Positions 1 through 10,782 of a stretch of 64,000 nt of DNA are shown piece by piece. Within the stretch, counting starts at the first letter, position 1, and every line of letters starts with the position of its first letter. The translations under genes and the position numbers were made by a program. A model generated the notes under the pieces. The model was not told the origin of the DNA and searched no databases. It saw nothing but the letters and a program-made list of their open reading frames with translations. Origin of the DNA: JADJWR01 sp963847675 (GTDB lineage: Bacteria; Pseudomonadota; Gammaproteobacteria; Burkholderiales; Burkholderiaceae_F); the NCBI GenBank assembly GCA_963847675.1, contig CAWKAP010000003.1, positions 248,001 to 312,000 of the forward strand. The letters are read 5' to 3'.

Positions 1-1
1 C

Positions 2-3000
2 TACGGCTTCGTGCCCGACGGTCCGCACGCGGGCTGCCTGCGCCTTTCGGTCGTCGTCTCGCCACGGCTGACGCCGCAGGCGGCGAACGAACAGCAGCTC
101 GGCGCCTTCCCCGAGTTCGTCAACTGGCCGAAGGCGCTCGCCGACGTCAAGTTCACCGTCGAATTCGGCGGCAACAAGATTCCGGCCGCATTGACAAGCA
201 AGCCGGATCCCGCGCTGTGGGACGACGTCTTCCCGGCGTCGACCTTCGTCGACGGCTTCAAGTTCACCGACATGCGCAGCGTGAACCTGCGTTCGTTCGC
301 GGTGCGCAACGTTCTGAAGTTCGTGCGCCAGAAGTACGAACAGCTGGCCACGACCTCCGGCGCCGATCGGCCGCGCCTGCTGCCGTGGCGCAATGCCGAC
401 CCGGCGTTGAAGGGCTTGCTGACCGATCTCGGCGTGCGCACCGAGAAGTTCTCCTTTGGCGACCGCCAGGTCGAAGTCGCACATCCCGGCTTCGAGCGCT
501 TCTTTGACCGCAAGAGCCGCGCTCAGGCGGAGCGCAACATCGATCGCGGGGTGTTCTCGAAAAACAGCGTCTACGGCCCGCCGGGCTTCACGCCACCGGT
601 GGTCGGGATCGACGGCAACCTCGTCGCCGGCACGACGCCGGTGCGCGCGCTGCCGCCCGACTGGAATCCGCCTGCAGGCGGCGCAGACGCCGGCGTGATG
701 AGTCAGTTCCGCAGTGCTGCCGAGTACGACTTCTATCAGGCCAACCGCTTTTACACCCGGCCGGAAGACCGCACCGCGTACGAGCGCACGCCGGGACTGG
801 CCGGCGCGGCGCCACCGCCGAAGGCGCCCGAGTTCGACTTTCATCGGATCGTCGCCTCGTTCGCCGATTTTCCGGACCTGCTGCGCGGGCTCGGCCTGGT
901 CATCGACATCGCGCTGCCGAAGGGCACATCGAGCAACGCGCTGCTCGCCGCGCTTGCCGCCAGCCCGCAGGCCCAGGTCGACGGCGTGATCAGCCTGCTG
1001 CCGGCGTGGAACACGGCGCACAACCTCGCTGACGATGCCTATCCGCGCACGGCATTCCGGCTGACCAAGCAGCGCTTCCTGCCGCGCGCGCGGGGCAGCG
1101 AGCTGCGCGACGGCCTGCTGCACCTCGAAGGCGCCGGCGACCAGTGGGGCAAGAGCAAGAGCGATTACGACGTCTACCAGGTCGATCCCGACGGTGCGGC
1201 CCTGAAGACCACCGACTTCCTGCTGACGGCACAGAACCTCGTCGCGCGCAGCCTCGACCTGAAATCCGACGGGAAGGTCACCTACACGACCGGCGACCGG
1301 CAGGCGGTCGCCGCGCTGCGTTCCGGCTCGATCGGCGTCTCGTGCCACGGCCGCGCCGGCCGCGCGGCGCTGGCCGCTGCCGCGGCGGCGCTGAAGAACG
1401 AGGCCTTCGAGACCTCGGCCGCGCAGTCGCGCAAGGTGGTGCTGTTCGCCGAAGACGTGCTGCGCGGCTATCGCGTCGACGTCTTTACCGCCTCGACCGG
1501 ACAGTGGAATTCGCTGTGCCGCCGCATTGGCACCTATCACTTGACCCAGCCGAACCGTGCGCTGGACGCCAAGCCGGACGAAGGCTATGTCAAGGGTGCC
1601 TCGACCACCTCGAGCGAAGGCAGCGACGATCACTACCTGCACGAGAGCCTGTTCCGCTGGGCGGGCTGGAGCCTGGCGGCACCGCGCCCGGGGCGCACGA
1701 TCATCGCCGAAGCCGGTGCCGGTCCGGGCTTGCAGGGCGAACGCGTCGGCCACGTCGACGACGTGGCCGCGGCGAACACCGGCGTCGTCGCGCGTTTCGT
1801 CGCCGAGCCACGCTCGCTGCCGAGGCTGCGCTTCGGCGAACGCTATCGGATCCGCGCACGCGTGGTCGACCTCGCCGGCAACAGCCTGCGCCACGACGAC
1901 CCGAGCCTGGGCGCAGACGAGCAGGCGACCCAGGAGGTCGCGTACCTGCGCTTCGAGCCGGTCGATCCGCCGGCGCTGGTACAGCGCGATCGCCTGTCGG
2001 AAGGCGAGTCGCTCGAGCGCATCGTCATCCGCAGTAACTTCGACGTCGACCCGGCGGCCTATCTCGGCACGCCGGCGTTCTCGAGCGCAATTGCCGATCC
2101 GCCCTCAGCCGGTTTCGACTACGTGAGCGAGGCGGTGCGTCATGTCGTGCCGCCGAAGACCGCGCAGCTGCAGGCCGAAATGCACCGGCTGTTCGACCAG
2201 GCGATCGCCGGCGGCGCTTCAGACGCGCGCGCAGCATACGAGCTGATCACGCAGCGCGAGCCGCTGTCGCTTTTCGACGTGCCCGGCGTGATGCTCGTCA
2301 CGCCGCCGTCGACGACGCAGGCGACCTCCACCGTGTTGCCGCTCGCGCCTGCCCGGCCCCGGCAATCCCACCGGCGACCGGCTGGCCGGCGGCCAGTACG
2401 TCATTTACCCGGACGCGGCGCCCGAGCGGGTGCTGCCCACGCCCTACCTGCCCGACGATGCCGCGTGCGGCATCGCGCTGCGGCGCGTGCCGGGCGTGAC
2501 GCAGCCGATGTCGCTCGGCCCCGGTGCCGCCATCGTGCGGGCGCCGAACGAGGAACTGGTGGTGCTGGTCGTCTTCTCGGGCCGCTGGCCCGATCGTGCC
2601 GGACTGCGCATCGTCGTCCGCGAGCGCACCGCGGCACTGGACGACACCGTCTGCGCGGAAACCTTCGCCGACGAGGGCACGCCGAAGTGGGACCCCGATG
2701 CGCGCGAACTGACATTGTTCGTCGCCAAGGGTCGCATCGAACGGATGCGCTACTCGAGCTTCGTCTTCACGCGCGAACTGGCGAACTTCGGACTGAAGCC
2801 GGAAGATCCGGTCGAGTATCTCGCCACGCTGGGTATCCCGTCGTGGATCGGCTCCGATGGCGCGCGCCGCCAGGTCGAGGCGATGGCCGCGCTCGGCTGC
2901 CACTGGATGATCACGCCCGATCGCCCGCTGGTGCTCGTGCACGCCACGCAGCAGCCGGTGTGCAGCCCGCAGTTCCTTGCGCTGGGCAATGACCGGGAGT

Positions 3001-4649
3001 CCGGCGCGACGTATGCCGACCTGTCCGCGCGGCTGCGCATGCACGGTCCGAGCACGGGCAAATTCGAGATCGTCGCCGACTGGACCGAGGTCATCGACGA
3101 TCCTCTGCGCGGCCCGCCCGAGCGTGTGACCGGCGAAGGCCAGCTTGGCGAAATCACGCTGCCGGAGAACTTCCGCAACCTGTTCGGCCTCGACGAAGTG
3201 ATCGACCTGAACGAGCAGGCCACGATCGCCAATCTCGCCAACCCGCCCAGCCAGCAGCAGCGCACGCGCGCCGACCGGCACGAATTCGGCGACACCAGGT
3301 TCCGCCTGGTCCGCTATCGCATCCGCGCGACCACGCGCTTCCGCGAATACCTGCCCACCACGCTTGCCGACGACCGAAACAACCTCATCCGCCTCGGCGA
3401 CCCGACGCCGGGCGAGCGGGTCGAACGCGGCGCCGACGACGACCTCGCTGCCCCGGTCCTGCTGAATACGCCGGCCGGCACGCGCGAGGGCTTCATCGTC
3501 GTGAAGAACTCGGCGCGACCGGCGAGCCCGAACGTCGTCTACACCGTGCCGACGTTCCGCTGGACACACGACAAGGGGGCCGACAAGGCCACGCAGTCGA
3601 GCACGCGCCACGGCAATGGCCTGCGCGTCTACCTCGACCGGCCCTGGTTTTCATCGGGCGACGGCGAGCTGCTGGGCGTCGTCATCCTCGGCGACGGGCG
3701 CAAGTTCAGCGCCATCCCCGACGCGATGAAGCCGTTCGTCACGCAATGGGGACTCGACCCGGTCTTCGATTCGCTGCTGCCCAGGGAACAGACGCGTATC
3801 GCCGACTTTCCGTTGCGTGTCGCCGCCGAAACGGTGGCGCTCGAAGAAAACGCCACTCCGGTGACGGTGGTCGGCCACCGCGTCCAGTGGGATGGCGAGC
3901 GCGGGCTCTGGTACTGCGACATCGAACTCGACCCGGGTCGCAACTACATGCCTTTCGTTCGGCTTGCTCTGGTGCGCTACCAGCCGCACTCGCGGCCGGA
4001 CGCCAAGGTCTCGCGCGTGGTGCTGGCCGAATTCGCGCAGTTGCTGCCGCGGCGCGCCGTGGCGCTGCAACGTGCCGGCAACGCCGTGACGCTCACGCTG
4101 CGCGGGCCCGCGCCGGAGATGGGATCGATGAAGTTCCCGCCCGAGTCGCAGTACCTGAACATCTCGTTCATTCCCGGCCCGTTCGGACCTCCCCTGGAGA
4201 CCGGCCGCAACCGGCTCGAGGTGGTACTGCAGACGCGCGACGAGACGATCGACAGTGATCTGGCGTGGAGCGACGCGGCGGTGCTCACCAGCAGCCTGCT
4301 CGATCCGCCCGGCGGCGAATCGCCGCCGCCCGCCGCGCCGATCACCCCTGCCGCTCCGCCGGCAGGCGGCCTGACGGTCAGGCGAACAGTCGTCAGCGCC
4401 GGGTTGTCGCACGTACTCACCAATGCGGGCGTGGTCGCGGAGGCCGGTCTCGCTGAACTGTTCGATCCGGCACTCTGGAAAGGCACGCTGACCCTGCCTG
4501 CGCTCAGCAAGCCGGCGCGCCTGGCGATCCGCGAGTTCGAGCGTTTCTACAGCGACCGGACCGTGCCCGAGCGGCGCGGCAACCAGACGCTGCAGCGTCG
4601 CGTCGTCGAGGAGCGGCTCGTCTATGCGGAGTATTTCGCATTGAACTGA
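2..4649 (+). CDS. Giant protein of unknown function, 5' end outside window, one frameshift
   Basis: The frame is open from the first bases of the window, so the true start lies upstream. Roughly 1550 residues are visible. The reading frame runs to about 2348 and continues one frame later to the stop at 4649. Dropping one C of the CC at 2348-2349 joins the halves smoothly (LALPGPGNP...), so this is probably one gene with a sequence error. I recognise no family. The protein is rich in Pro, Arg and Asp, has no membrane segments, and has a Pro/Ala linker near the C-terminus (about 4315-4370). The downstream gene is convergent. Nothing here reveals a role. Confidence 0.75.
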
Positions 4650-4794
4650 AGTAACGCGGCGACTCGTGGGTTCGGCGCCGCTGGCGCCAGCGCCGCGGGT
4701 CTGCCCCTGCCGCAGGCCCTCGCGCGGCGGGTCCGCTCCGGCGACCGCCCCGTTTCACCGGCAGCTGCGCGCCCTCGAGAGCAGCCCCCCGACA

Positions 4795-7700
4795 TCACGG
4801 ATCGCCGGCACGCGAGACCGGCCCGTTCGCCATCGACCTGGCCAGACCGTCGGCCGAGCGGATATGCAGGTCGCGTTGCGGGAACGGAATCTCGATGCCG
4901 GCGGCACGCAGGGCCTGCTCGACCGCGAAATGGATCGCGTGCAGCGTCGACAGCCGCTTGTCGAAGGAATCGACAAAGGCGCGGATTTCGAAGTCGAGCG
5001 AACTCTCGCCGAAGCCGAGGAAATACACCGACGGGTTCGGTTCCTTCAGTACTTCGGGGATCGCGGTCACGGCCTCGAGCATCACGCGTTGCGTCCTGGC
5101 CGTGTCGCTGCCGTACGCGACCCCGACCTTCACCAGCAGCCGCGTCGTCTGGCTCGACAGCGTCCAGTTGACCACATGCTCGGTGATGAAGGCCTTGTTC
5201 GGGATCATGATCTCCTTGTTGTCCCAGTCGGTCACCACGGTGGCGCGCGCCCGGATTCGCGCAACCGTGCCGGTCACGTCGCCGACGGTGACCACGTCGC
5301 CGATGCGGATCGGCCGCTCGCCGAGCACGATCAGGCCCGAAACGAAGTTCGCGACGATCTCCTGCAGCCCGAAGCCGAGGCCGACGCCCAGCGCGGCGAC
5401 CAGCCACTGCAGGCGGTCCCAGCTGATGTGCAGCGTGTTGGACGCCAGGACGAGACCGACGCCGACGATCAGGTAGCGGCTCACGGTCTTGATCGCGTAG
5501 GTCGCGTCCTTCTGCAGTTCGAGCCGCTGCAGCAGCACCATGTCGAGCACCGCGCCGATGTTGCGCATGCCGACGTAGGCGAGGCCCAGGATGACGGCGG
5601 CGAGCACGACCGTGCCGAGGCTGACCGTTCCGCTCACCTGCTCGCCATCGACGGTATCGACATAGCGCCACAGGGCGATGTCGCCGAAGACATCGAACAG
5701 CGGCAGCGCCTTGCCCCAGATCAGCCACAGTCCGGCAACCAGGGTCGCGGTGGTCAGGAGATTCAGCAGCCTTCGGCTCTGGTCACTGATGGCGCTGACG
5801 TCGAGTTCCACGGGCCGCGGTGCAGGGTGGCCTTCGCCCGTCGCCTGCTCCGCCCGGTGCTCGGCTGCCGTCAGCGCCGCCGCCTGACGCCTTGCGAGCC
5901 GGGCCCGCTGCACCAGCACCCAAAGCGCAACCATCCCGTACACGATCACCGCCGCCAGCACGACCATCAGCGTGCTCTTCAACAGGGCGAACATCGCGAT
6001 CGCCGCGAGGTGGAAGCCCGCAGCGGACAGCACGGCGAGCGCGACCGGCAACAGGACGGCGAGCCCGAGCCACAGCGGCCTCAATCTGGCAACCCAACGG
6101 CGCGATCCCTCGGGCATCAGGCTCCGAGCGACCGGACCGGCACCGCGGAACGCGATCCACAGGAACGCGGACAACGTGAGCATCGCGGCGATGAACGCGA
6201 GCCGTCCGAGGCTGTCACGGCTGACGTAGGGCGCGTGCTGGCCGTTGGCCACGGCCAGAAAGACGAGCGGCACGTACGCGAGCATGAAACGACGGATCGC
6301 CCGCTGCAGCGCGACCATCGCCTCGGCCGGCCACTGGAAGTGCCTGACGGCGACGCCGCGCGCGTCGAACAGCCACGAGAAGCCGTACAGCGTGACGAAC
6401 GTCAGGCTGATGTAAGTGAGAGCGTTTCCGATGGACAGCACGAAGGGCGAGGCGCCCGGTGCGAACTCGAGTGTGCTGCCGATCAACCACAGGACGAGCG
6501 CGCCGGGCGCAGCCAGCAGAACGGTGAGCAGGAGCGCCAGCAGCGTATGCACGATGCTGTATTCCTCGACGCTCACGGCCGCCGGCGCGAGATTCGCCAG
6601 GCGCCGCTTCCATCGGCCCCGTTGCGTGTACGCGGCGACGATCACCGCGAGTGCCAGTGCGAGCGGGAGGCGCCGGTGCTCGGCCTGCTCGACGAGCGCC
6701 GCGACCACCTGACGCCAGTTTCCCGGCGCCAGCATCCAGTCGACGGCCTGCCGCAGTTCGGTGAAGGTCGTCGCACCGACCGCATTCAGCGGAATCCAGA
6801 GCAACCGGCTCAGTATTTCCTTGCGCGCTTCCGCCGAACGCGCGAGCAGATCCTCTTCTGCCGATGCCATCTGGCGCAGCACCTGAATGTGCGCCTTCTG
6901 CTGTTCGCTGATGCGCAGCAGCAACGCTCTTCGCCTGCCCAGTTCACCGCGAACCGCCTCCTCGAGCGCCGCACGTTCCGTCGCGGCCATCCCCGCGGTC
7001 GCGTCGACGAGCGCCGTCGCCACCGCCCCTGTGAGGTTTGCCAGAGCTTCGAGTTCGCGCTCGGTTCTCAGGTTCTGCTCGATCGCCTTCTGCAGCCGCA
7101 CCGCACGATCGGCTCGCACCGAAGCGAACCGGTCAAGTGTCGGCAGCCTGTCGAGGCGTTCGATCAGCTTTTCGGAGGACTCTGCGCCAAGCCGCTGCCC
7201 TTCCGTCGCGCGCTCGACGCTGCGCCGGCCGACCTCGATGTCGGCGCTTCTCGCGCGCAGGTCCGACAGGTCGCGCAGTGACCGGTCCAGTTCCGCCGTG
7301 GCCTGCGCCAGTTGCACTCTTGATTCGGCGTTCGCGGCCGCGATCCGCAGCGGCACCGTGGCGTGCCTGCCGAGCGTCGACTCCGCCCGCGTGGCAGCCG
7401 CGCGCGCCTTCTCGATGTCCTGCTCATGCTTCTTCGCCAGAGCGTCGAGCCACACCTGGAGCTCGCCGTTCTTGCCGGCAAGCTGCAGACGCGCCAGATC
7501 TCGCTTCAAACGGGTGACCCGCATCAGCGTCGGTCGATACGCGACCTCGCGGTCGAGCCAGTCGAGTTCCGCCTGCAGCGCGTCGATTCGAGCGGACCGC
7601 AGTGCCGCCGTCGCCTGCGCCAGTGCCGAACCTCCGGCGCGCGTTTCGCTGAGCTCGGCACGCATCCGGATCAGGGTCGACTGGCTGTCGTCGCGCTGGC

Positions 7701-8340
7701 GCTGCGCCTCGGCCGCCCGCTGCTCGACCTCCGCAATCGCCCGCTCCAGGCTGTCGACCTCGAGCTGCATCCGGTCGCGCGCCAGCCGTTCTTCGGCAAC
7801 ACGCTGCGACACGTCCTCCGTCGCCATGTCGTCGACTGACGGAGCCGGGGTCGGCCGCGACGCCTGCTGCTCGGCCAACTCGAGTTGTCGCTCGAGCTGC
7901 GCAATCTGTGCGGGTGCATCGAAGGTCGCCTTGCGCAATGCTTCGGTTTCTGCCCGCAGCTGCCTGGCACGATTCAGTTCCTCGACGGCGCGCTTGTAGG
8001 CGCCCTCGATCCTGGCTTTGGTCGGCTGATCAATGTCCTCGCGCTCGGCCGCTGCCGCCGCCTGGCGTTGCAGGTTCTCGACGCTGGCGTCGACGGACGT
8101 GGCCTGCGTCGGCAGTTGCGCCTGAAGCGCCGGCGCGGCGAACGCGAGCAGCGCAATCACCAGGAAGGCGCGTCCACGGCCTGCTGCGCGCGGGAAGAAC
8201 TTGAACACGACTTTGTGCCGGAGATGTGGCGGCTGCCCCGGAATCACAACGGCACCCGGCGACAACTGCGGAGGCGCCGGCAGTCCAGGCTCCAGCACCT
8301 TCGGCAGTTGTTCGGTCCCACCGATCGCTTCTTCCGGCAT
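4795..8340 (-). CDS. mscK: MscK/KefA-type mechanosensitive ion channel
   Basis: A large MscS-superfamily channel that would open under membrane tension to release ions and solutes. The 1181-residue product has an N-terminal hydrophobic export segment ending near ALQAQ, then about 450 residues of periplasmic coiled coil rich in Arg, Glu and Ala. A block of membrane helices follows, then the conserved pore and beta domain (ALGVGLGFGLQEIVANF, then GERPIRIGDVVTVGDVTGTV and NKEIMIPNKAFI). The ATG at 8340 is preceded by GGGAGG at good spacing and is preferred to an in-frame upstream start at 8385 that overlaps the VOC gene. The size matches the MscK subfamily rather than short MscS. It is probably cotranscribed with the VOC gene just upstream. 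Confidence 0.92.
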   Translation of the reverse strand: MPEEAIGGTEQLPKVLEPGLPAPPQLSPGAVVIPGQPPHLRHKVVFKFFPRAAGRGRAFLVIALLAFAAPALQAQLPTQATSVDASVENLQRQAAAAAEREDIDQPTKARIEGAYKRAVEELNRARQLRAETEALRKATFDAPAQIAQLERQLELAEQQASRPTPAPSVDDMATEDVSQRVAEERLARDRMQLEVDSLERAIAEVEQRAAEAQRQRDDSQSTLIRMRAELSETRAGGSALAQATAALRSARIDALQAELDWLDREVAYRPTLMRVTRLKRDLARLQLAGKNGELQVWLDALAKKHEQDIEKARAAATRAESTLGRHATVPLRIAAANAESRVQLAQATAELDRSLRDLSDLRARSADIEVGRRSVERATEGQRLGAESSEKLIERLDRLPTLDRFASVRADRAVRLQKAIEQNLRTERELEALANLTGAVATALVDATAGMAATERAALEEAVRGELGRRRALLLRISEQQKAHIQVLRQMASAEEDLLARSAEARKEILSRLLWIPLNAVGATTFTELRQAVDWMLAPGNWRQVVAALVEQAEHRRLPLALALAVIVAAYTQRGRWKRRLANLAPAAVSVEEYSIVHTLLALLLTVLLAAPGALVLWLIGSTLEFAPGASPFVLSIGNALTYISLTFVTLYGFSWLFDARGVAVRHFQWPAEAMVALQRAIRRFMLAYVPLVFLAVANGQHAPYVSRDSLGRLAFIAAMLTLSAFLWIAFRGAGPVARSLMPEGSRRWVARLRPLWLGLAVLLPVALAVLSAAGFHLAAIAMFALLKSTLMVVLAAVIVYGMVALWVLVQRARLARRQAAALTAAEHRAEQATGEGHPAPRPVELDVSAISDQSRRLLNLLTTATLVAGLWLIWGKALPLFDVFGDIALWRYVDTVDGEQVSGTVSLGTVVLAAVILGLAYVGMRNIGAVLDMVLLQRLELQKDATYAIKTVSRYLIVGVGLVLASNTLHISWDRLQWLVAALGVGLGFGLQEIVANFVSGLIVLGERPIRIGDVVTVGDVTGTVARIRARATVVTDWDNKEIMIPNKAFITEHVVNWTLSSQTTRLLVKVGVAYGSDTARTQRVMLEAVTAIPEVLKEPNPSVYFLGFGESSLDFEIRAFVDSFDKRLSTLHAIHFAVEQALRAAGIEIPFPQRDLHIRSADGLARSMANGPVSRAGDP

Positions 8341-8365
8341 GAGCACCTCCCGCGACACCTGACGC

Positions 8366-8818
8366 TCAAGCGGCGCGCGCGTCATCGATTTTCGCCCAGC
8401 GCGGCGACTCCGGCACGCCCGGGAAATTGAGCTCGATCATCAGTCCGTCCGGATCGGCGACAAAGATCTGAAGGAGTTGAACCTCCGCGATGTACCTCAT
8501 CCTTATGTGCAGCCCGAAAGCGGCCAGGCGCTGCGCCATGCCCTCGGCGTCGGTGCCCTGGAACGCGATGTGGTCAACGACGCCCGCGTTGTCTCTCGCC
8601 GAGGAGGCGGTCGTACCGTAGTAGTAGGCGGCGTGCGCGGGCACACCGTCCAGGCCCATGTGAACCTGGACCTTTCCGTTCACGCCGAGCCAGTAACCCG
8701 GAAACGGGAAGTTCGGTCGCGGCATGACCTCGAATCCGAGCGCGTCGCAGTAGAAGCTCCGGGAACGCTCGAGGTCCTTCGACCTTACGAAATAGTGATT
8801 GAGTTCGGTGATCGGCAC
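8366..8818 (-). CDS. VOC-superfamily (glyoxalase/dioxygenase fold) protein
   Basis: This 150-residue single-domain protein starts on GTG behind a GGAGAGG ribosome site. It opens with the family pattern ITELNHYFVRSKDLERSRSFYCDALGF and closes with VADPDGLMIELNFPG. Candidate metal ligands are the early His (NHYF), the His of VDHIAF and the late Glu (IELNF). Such proteins are metal-dependent isomerases, lyases or ring-cleaving dioxygenases, and the substrate cannot be read from sequence. It ends 25 bases before the start of the channel gene, so the two are probably one transcript. Confidence 0.85.
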   Translation of the reverse strand: MPITELNHYFVRSKDLERSRSFYCDALGFEVMPRPNFPFPGYWLGVNGKVQVHMGLDGVPAHAAYYYGTTASSARDNAGVVDHIAFQGTDAEGMAQRLAAFGLHIRMRYIAEVQLLQIFVADPDGLMIELNFPGVPESPRWAKIDDARAA

Positions 8819-8908
8819 TGGCCTCTCCGGTTGTCGAAGGGTGAATGACCGTGACGGCGGACTGATTCGAAGGCGACTGTCCGGCGAAGTCGGCCGAACA
8901 CGTCGGTG

Positions 8909-9106
8909 TCAGTCGTCCAGGACAACGGCGTCCGGAATCTCGTAGCGTTCGTTGCCGATGCGGATCAGGTTCAGGTCGCTTTCCTTGGTGGCGCGGAACT
9001 CAGGGTGGCCGTCCGCCTGGCTCGTGTCAGCGCCCAGGGGTTTGCCCATGCGGAAGTAGATCGCGCGCACGCTTGCTCCCTGGGTGACCGAATCGTTTTC
9101 CTGCAT
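8909..9106 (-). CDS. Small conserved-looking protein of unknown function
   Basis: A 65-residue acidic protein ending IPDAVVLDD. It starts 15 bases after the stop of the DUF3297 gene, which suggests translational coupling. No signal peptide, membrane segment or known motif is visible. No strong ribosome site precedes the ATG, as expected for a coupled start. Codon use is like its neighbours, so I accept it as a probable gene. Confidence 0.55.
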   Translation of the reverse strand: MQENDSVTQGASVRAIYFRMGKPLGADTSQADGHPEFRATKESDLNLIRIGNERYEIPDAVVLDD

Positions 9107-9121
9107 CGCGGGCCGGGAGTC

Positions 9122-9370
9122 TCAGCGATAGAAGGCCTCGACGCTTCCCTTCAGCTTGAGCAGCAGTGGACGGCCTTTGCGATCGAGCGTCTTGCCTGCG
9201 GGAACCTTGATCCACCCCTCGCTGAGGCAGTACTCCTCGACATCCGAGCGCTCCCGGCCGTTGAAGCGAATGCCGATGTTGCGCTCGAGCACGGCGGCAT
9301 CGTAATAAGGGCTGTCCGGGTCCGTCGCAAGGCGATCGGGCAGCGGCGGCAATTCAGTCGAGTCTTCCAT
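9122..9370 (-). CDS. DUF3297 family protein
   Basis: An 82-residue protein with the family hallmarks in order: PPLPDRLATDP, YYDAAVLERNIGIRFNGRERSDVEEYC, EGWIKVPAGKTLDRKGRPLLLKLKGSVEAFY. The family is a small cytosolic group of unknown function common in Proteobacteria. I chose the ATG that gives MEDSTEL; an ATG four codons upstream (9382) is also possible. It probably forms a short operon with the 65-residue gene that follows. Confidence 0.85.
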   Translation of the reverse strand: MEDSTELPPLPDRLATDPDSPYYDAAVLERNIGIRFNGRERSDVEEYCLSEGWIKVPAGKTLDRKGRPLLLKLKGSVEAFYR

Positions 9371-9492
9371 GGCGTATCCCATTTGATCCGAAAGCGTAGG
9401 TCGCTCGAGCGGTTCCTCTGCAAAAGATGTCGCGAAGGACTGCCCCGCAGACCGCAGTCCTTCGATCGGCGAACCGCGCCTGCGCCGTTGAG

Positions 9493-10692
9493 TCAGCGGC
9501 CGAACTGACTCGACAGGGACGCGATGGCAGCCTCGACGCCGTCGTGTCCATGCGCAATGCCCTGCACCTGCATCGCGGCTTCCACACCGGCCAGGCAGCC
9601 CAAAATCATCGCTTCGTTCATGTCGCCCAGATGGCCGATGCGGAAGACTCGGCCATGCAGCGGTCCGAGGCCGCCGGCGACCGCCACCTGGAATCGCTCG
9701 CGCGCCACCGTGCGCAGCGCCTCCGGGTCGATGCCCTCCGAGACCTCGATCGCCGTCACCGAGACCGAGCGCGCCTGCGCGGGCTTCGTGAACAGCCGTA
9801 GCGCGCCGCTTTCGGCCCAGCGATCGACGGTCGCATGCACCGCGCTCGCCAGGCGCGCATGGCGCGCATACACATTGTGCAGCCCTTCGGCATCGATCAG
9901 ATCGAGCGCGGCTTCCAGCCCGGCCAGGTGCGCCAGCGGTGGCGTGCCGCAGAACTTCCGGTACGGCAGGTCACCCCGTCGACGCTGCCAGTCCCAGTAG
10001 AAACGAGGCGCGGGACAGCGCTGCGCGACCTCCAGCGCCCGTTCGTCGACGGCCACGAAGGCCATGCCCGGCTGAACCATCAAGCCCTTCTGCGACGCGC
10101 CGATCGCGACGTTCACGCCCAGCCGATCCATCTCGAACGGCGCGGCAGCGAGCGAGGCAACCACGTCGACGACGAACAGGGCCGGATGGGCGGCAGCGTC
10201 GATCGCGCGGCGCAGCGCCGCCAGATCCGAAGTGGTTCCGCTCGCCGTGTCGGTATGCACCACGAAGACGGCGCTGATCCGATGTTCCTTGTCGTCGCGC
10301 AGCGCGGCTTCGACCGCGCCGGCGTCGATCGGCAGCCCTTCGGTGTAAGGCGTGCGCAGCGCATGGCCGCCAAACGCCTCGACCTGTTCGGCCCAGCGAT
10401 CGGAAAAATGGCCCGTGCCCGGCACCAGGATCGCGGTCCCTGCGGAGACCAGATTCGATATGACCGCCTCCCACCCCCCGTGGCCGTTGGCCGCGTAGAA
10501 GAAGACCTCGGCGCGATCGGTCTTCAGAAGCGCCTTCATGCCCGACTCGCAGTTGGCGATCAGGCTTGGCACGCGCGGGTCGGCCAGATCGGTGGGCTGG
10601 CGCGCCATTGCGTGCAGGACTTCGTCGGGGACGCGGGTCGGCCCGGGCGAATGCAGCAGGCGCAGACCAGGAATGCGGGGACTCGGGCGCAT
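9493..10692 (-). CDS. Class V aminotransferase (alanine/serine-glyoxylate aminotransferase type)
   Basis: A 399-residue PLP enzyme of fold type I. The N-terminal LHSPGPTRVPDEVL and the FFYAANGHGGWEAVISNL block are typical of the alanine-glyoxylate and serine-glyoxylate aminotransferase group. VVDVVASLAAAPFEMD carries the PLP-binding Asp. The Schiff-base lysine is probably Lys202 in GASQKGLM. It would transfer an amino group between alanine or serine and glyoxylate or a similar 2-oxo acid in the cytosol. A hydratase gene is divergent about 90 bases away. The exact substrate pair is not certain. Confidence 0.88.
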   Translation of the reverse strand: MRPSPRIPGLRLLHSPGPTRVPDEVLHAMARQPTDLADPRVPSLIANCESGMKALLKTDRAEVFFYAANGHGGWEAVISNLVSAGTAILVPGTGHFSDRWAEQVEAFGGHALRTPYTEGLPIDAGAVEAALRDDKEHRISAVFVVHTDTASGTTSDLAALRRAIDAAAHPALFVVDVVASLAAAPFEMDRLGVNVAIGASQKGLMVQPGMAFVAVDERALEVAQRCPAPRFYWDWQRRRGDLPYRKFCGTPPLAHLAGLEAALDLIDAEGLHNVYARHARLASAVHATVDRWAESGALRLFTKPAQARSVSVTAIEVSEGIDPEALRTVARERFQVAVAGGLGPLHGRVFRIGHLGDMNEAMILGCLAGVEAAMQVQGIAHGHDGVEAAIASLSSQFGR

Positions 10693-10782
10693 GGCGGAAG
10701 ATCATAGCTGCGGGCGCGTCTGTCACTGCTATGGTTCGACCGAAGTCGACACGCGCGTTGCACCGGGCAGCGGACTTTGCCG

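Noticed and set aside
2298..3611. A 437-codon minus-strand frame opposite the giant protein gene.
   Set aside because: It is an antisense shadow, Arg/Ala/Gly-rich, while the plus strand shows a better-composed continuous product after one frame correction.
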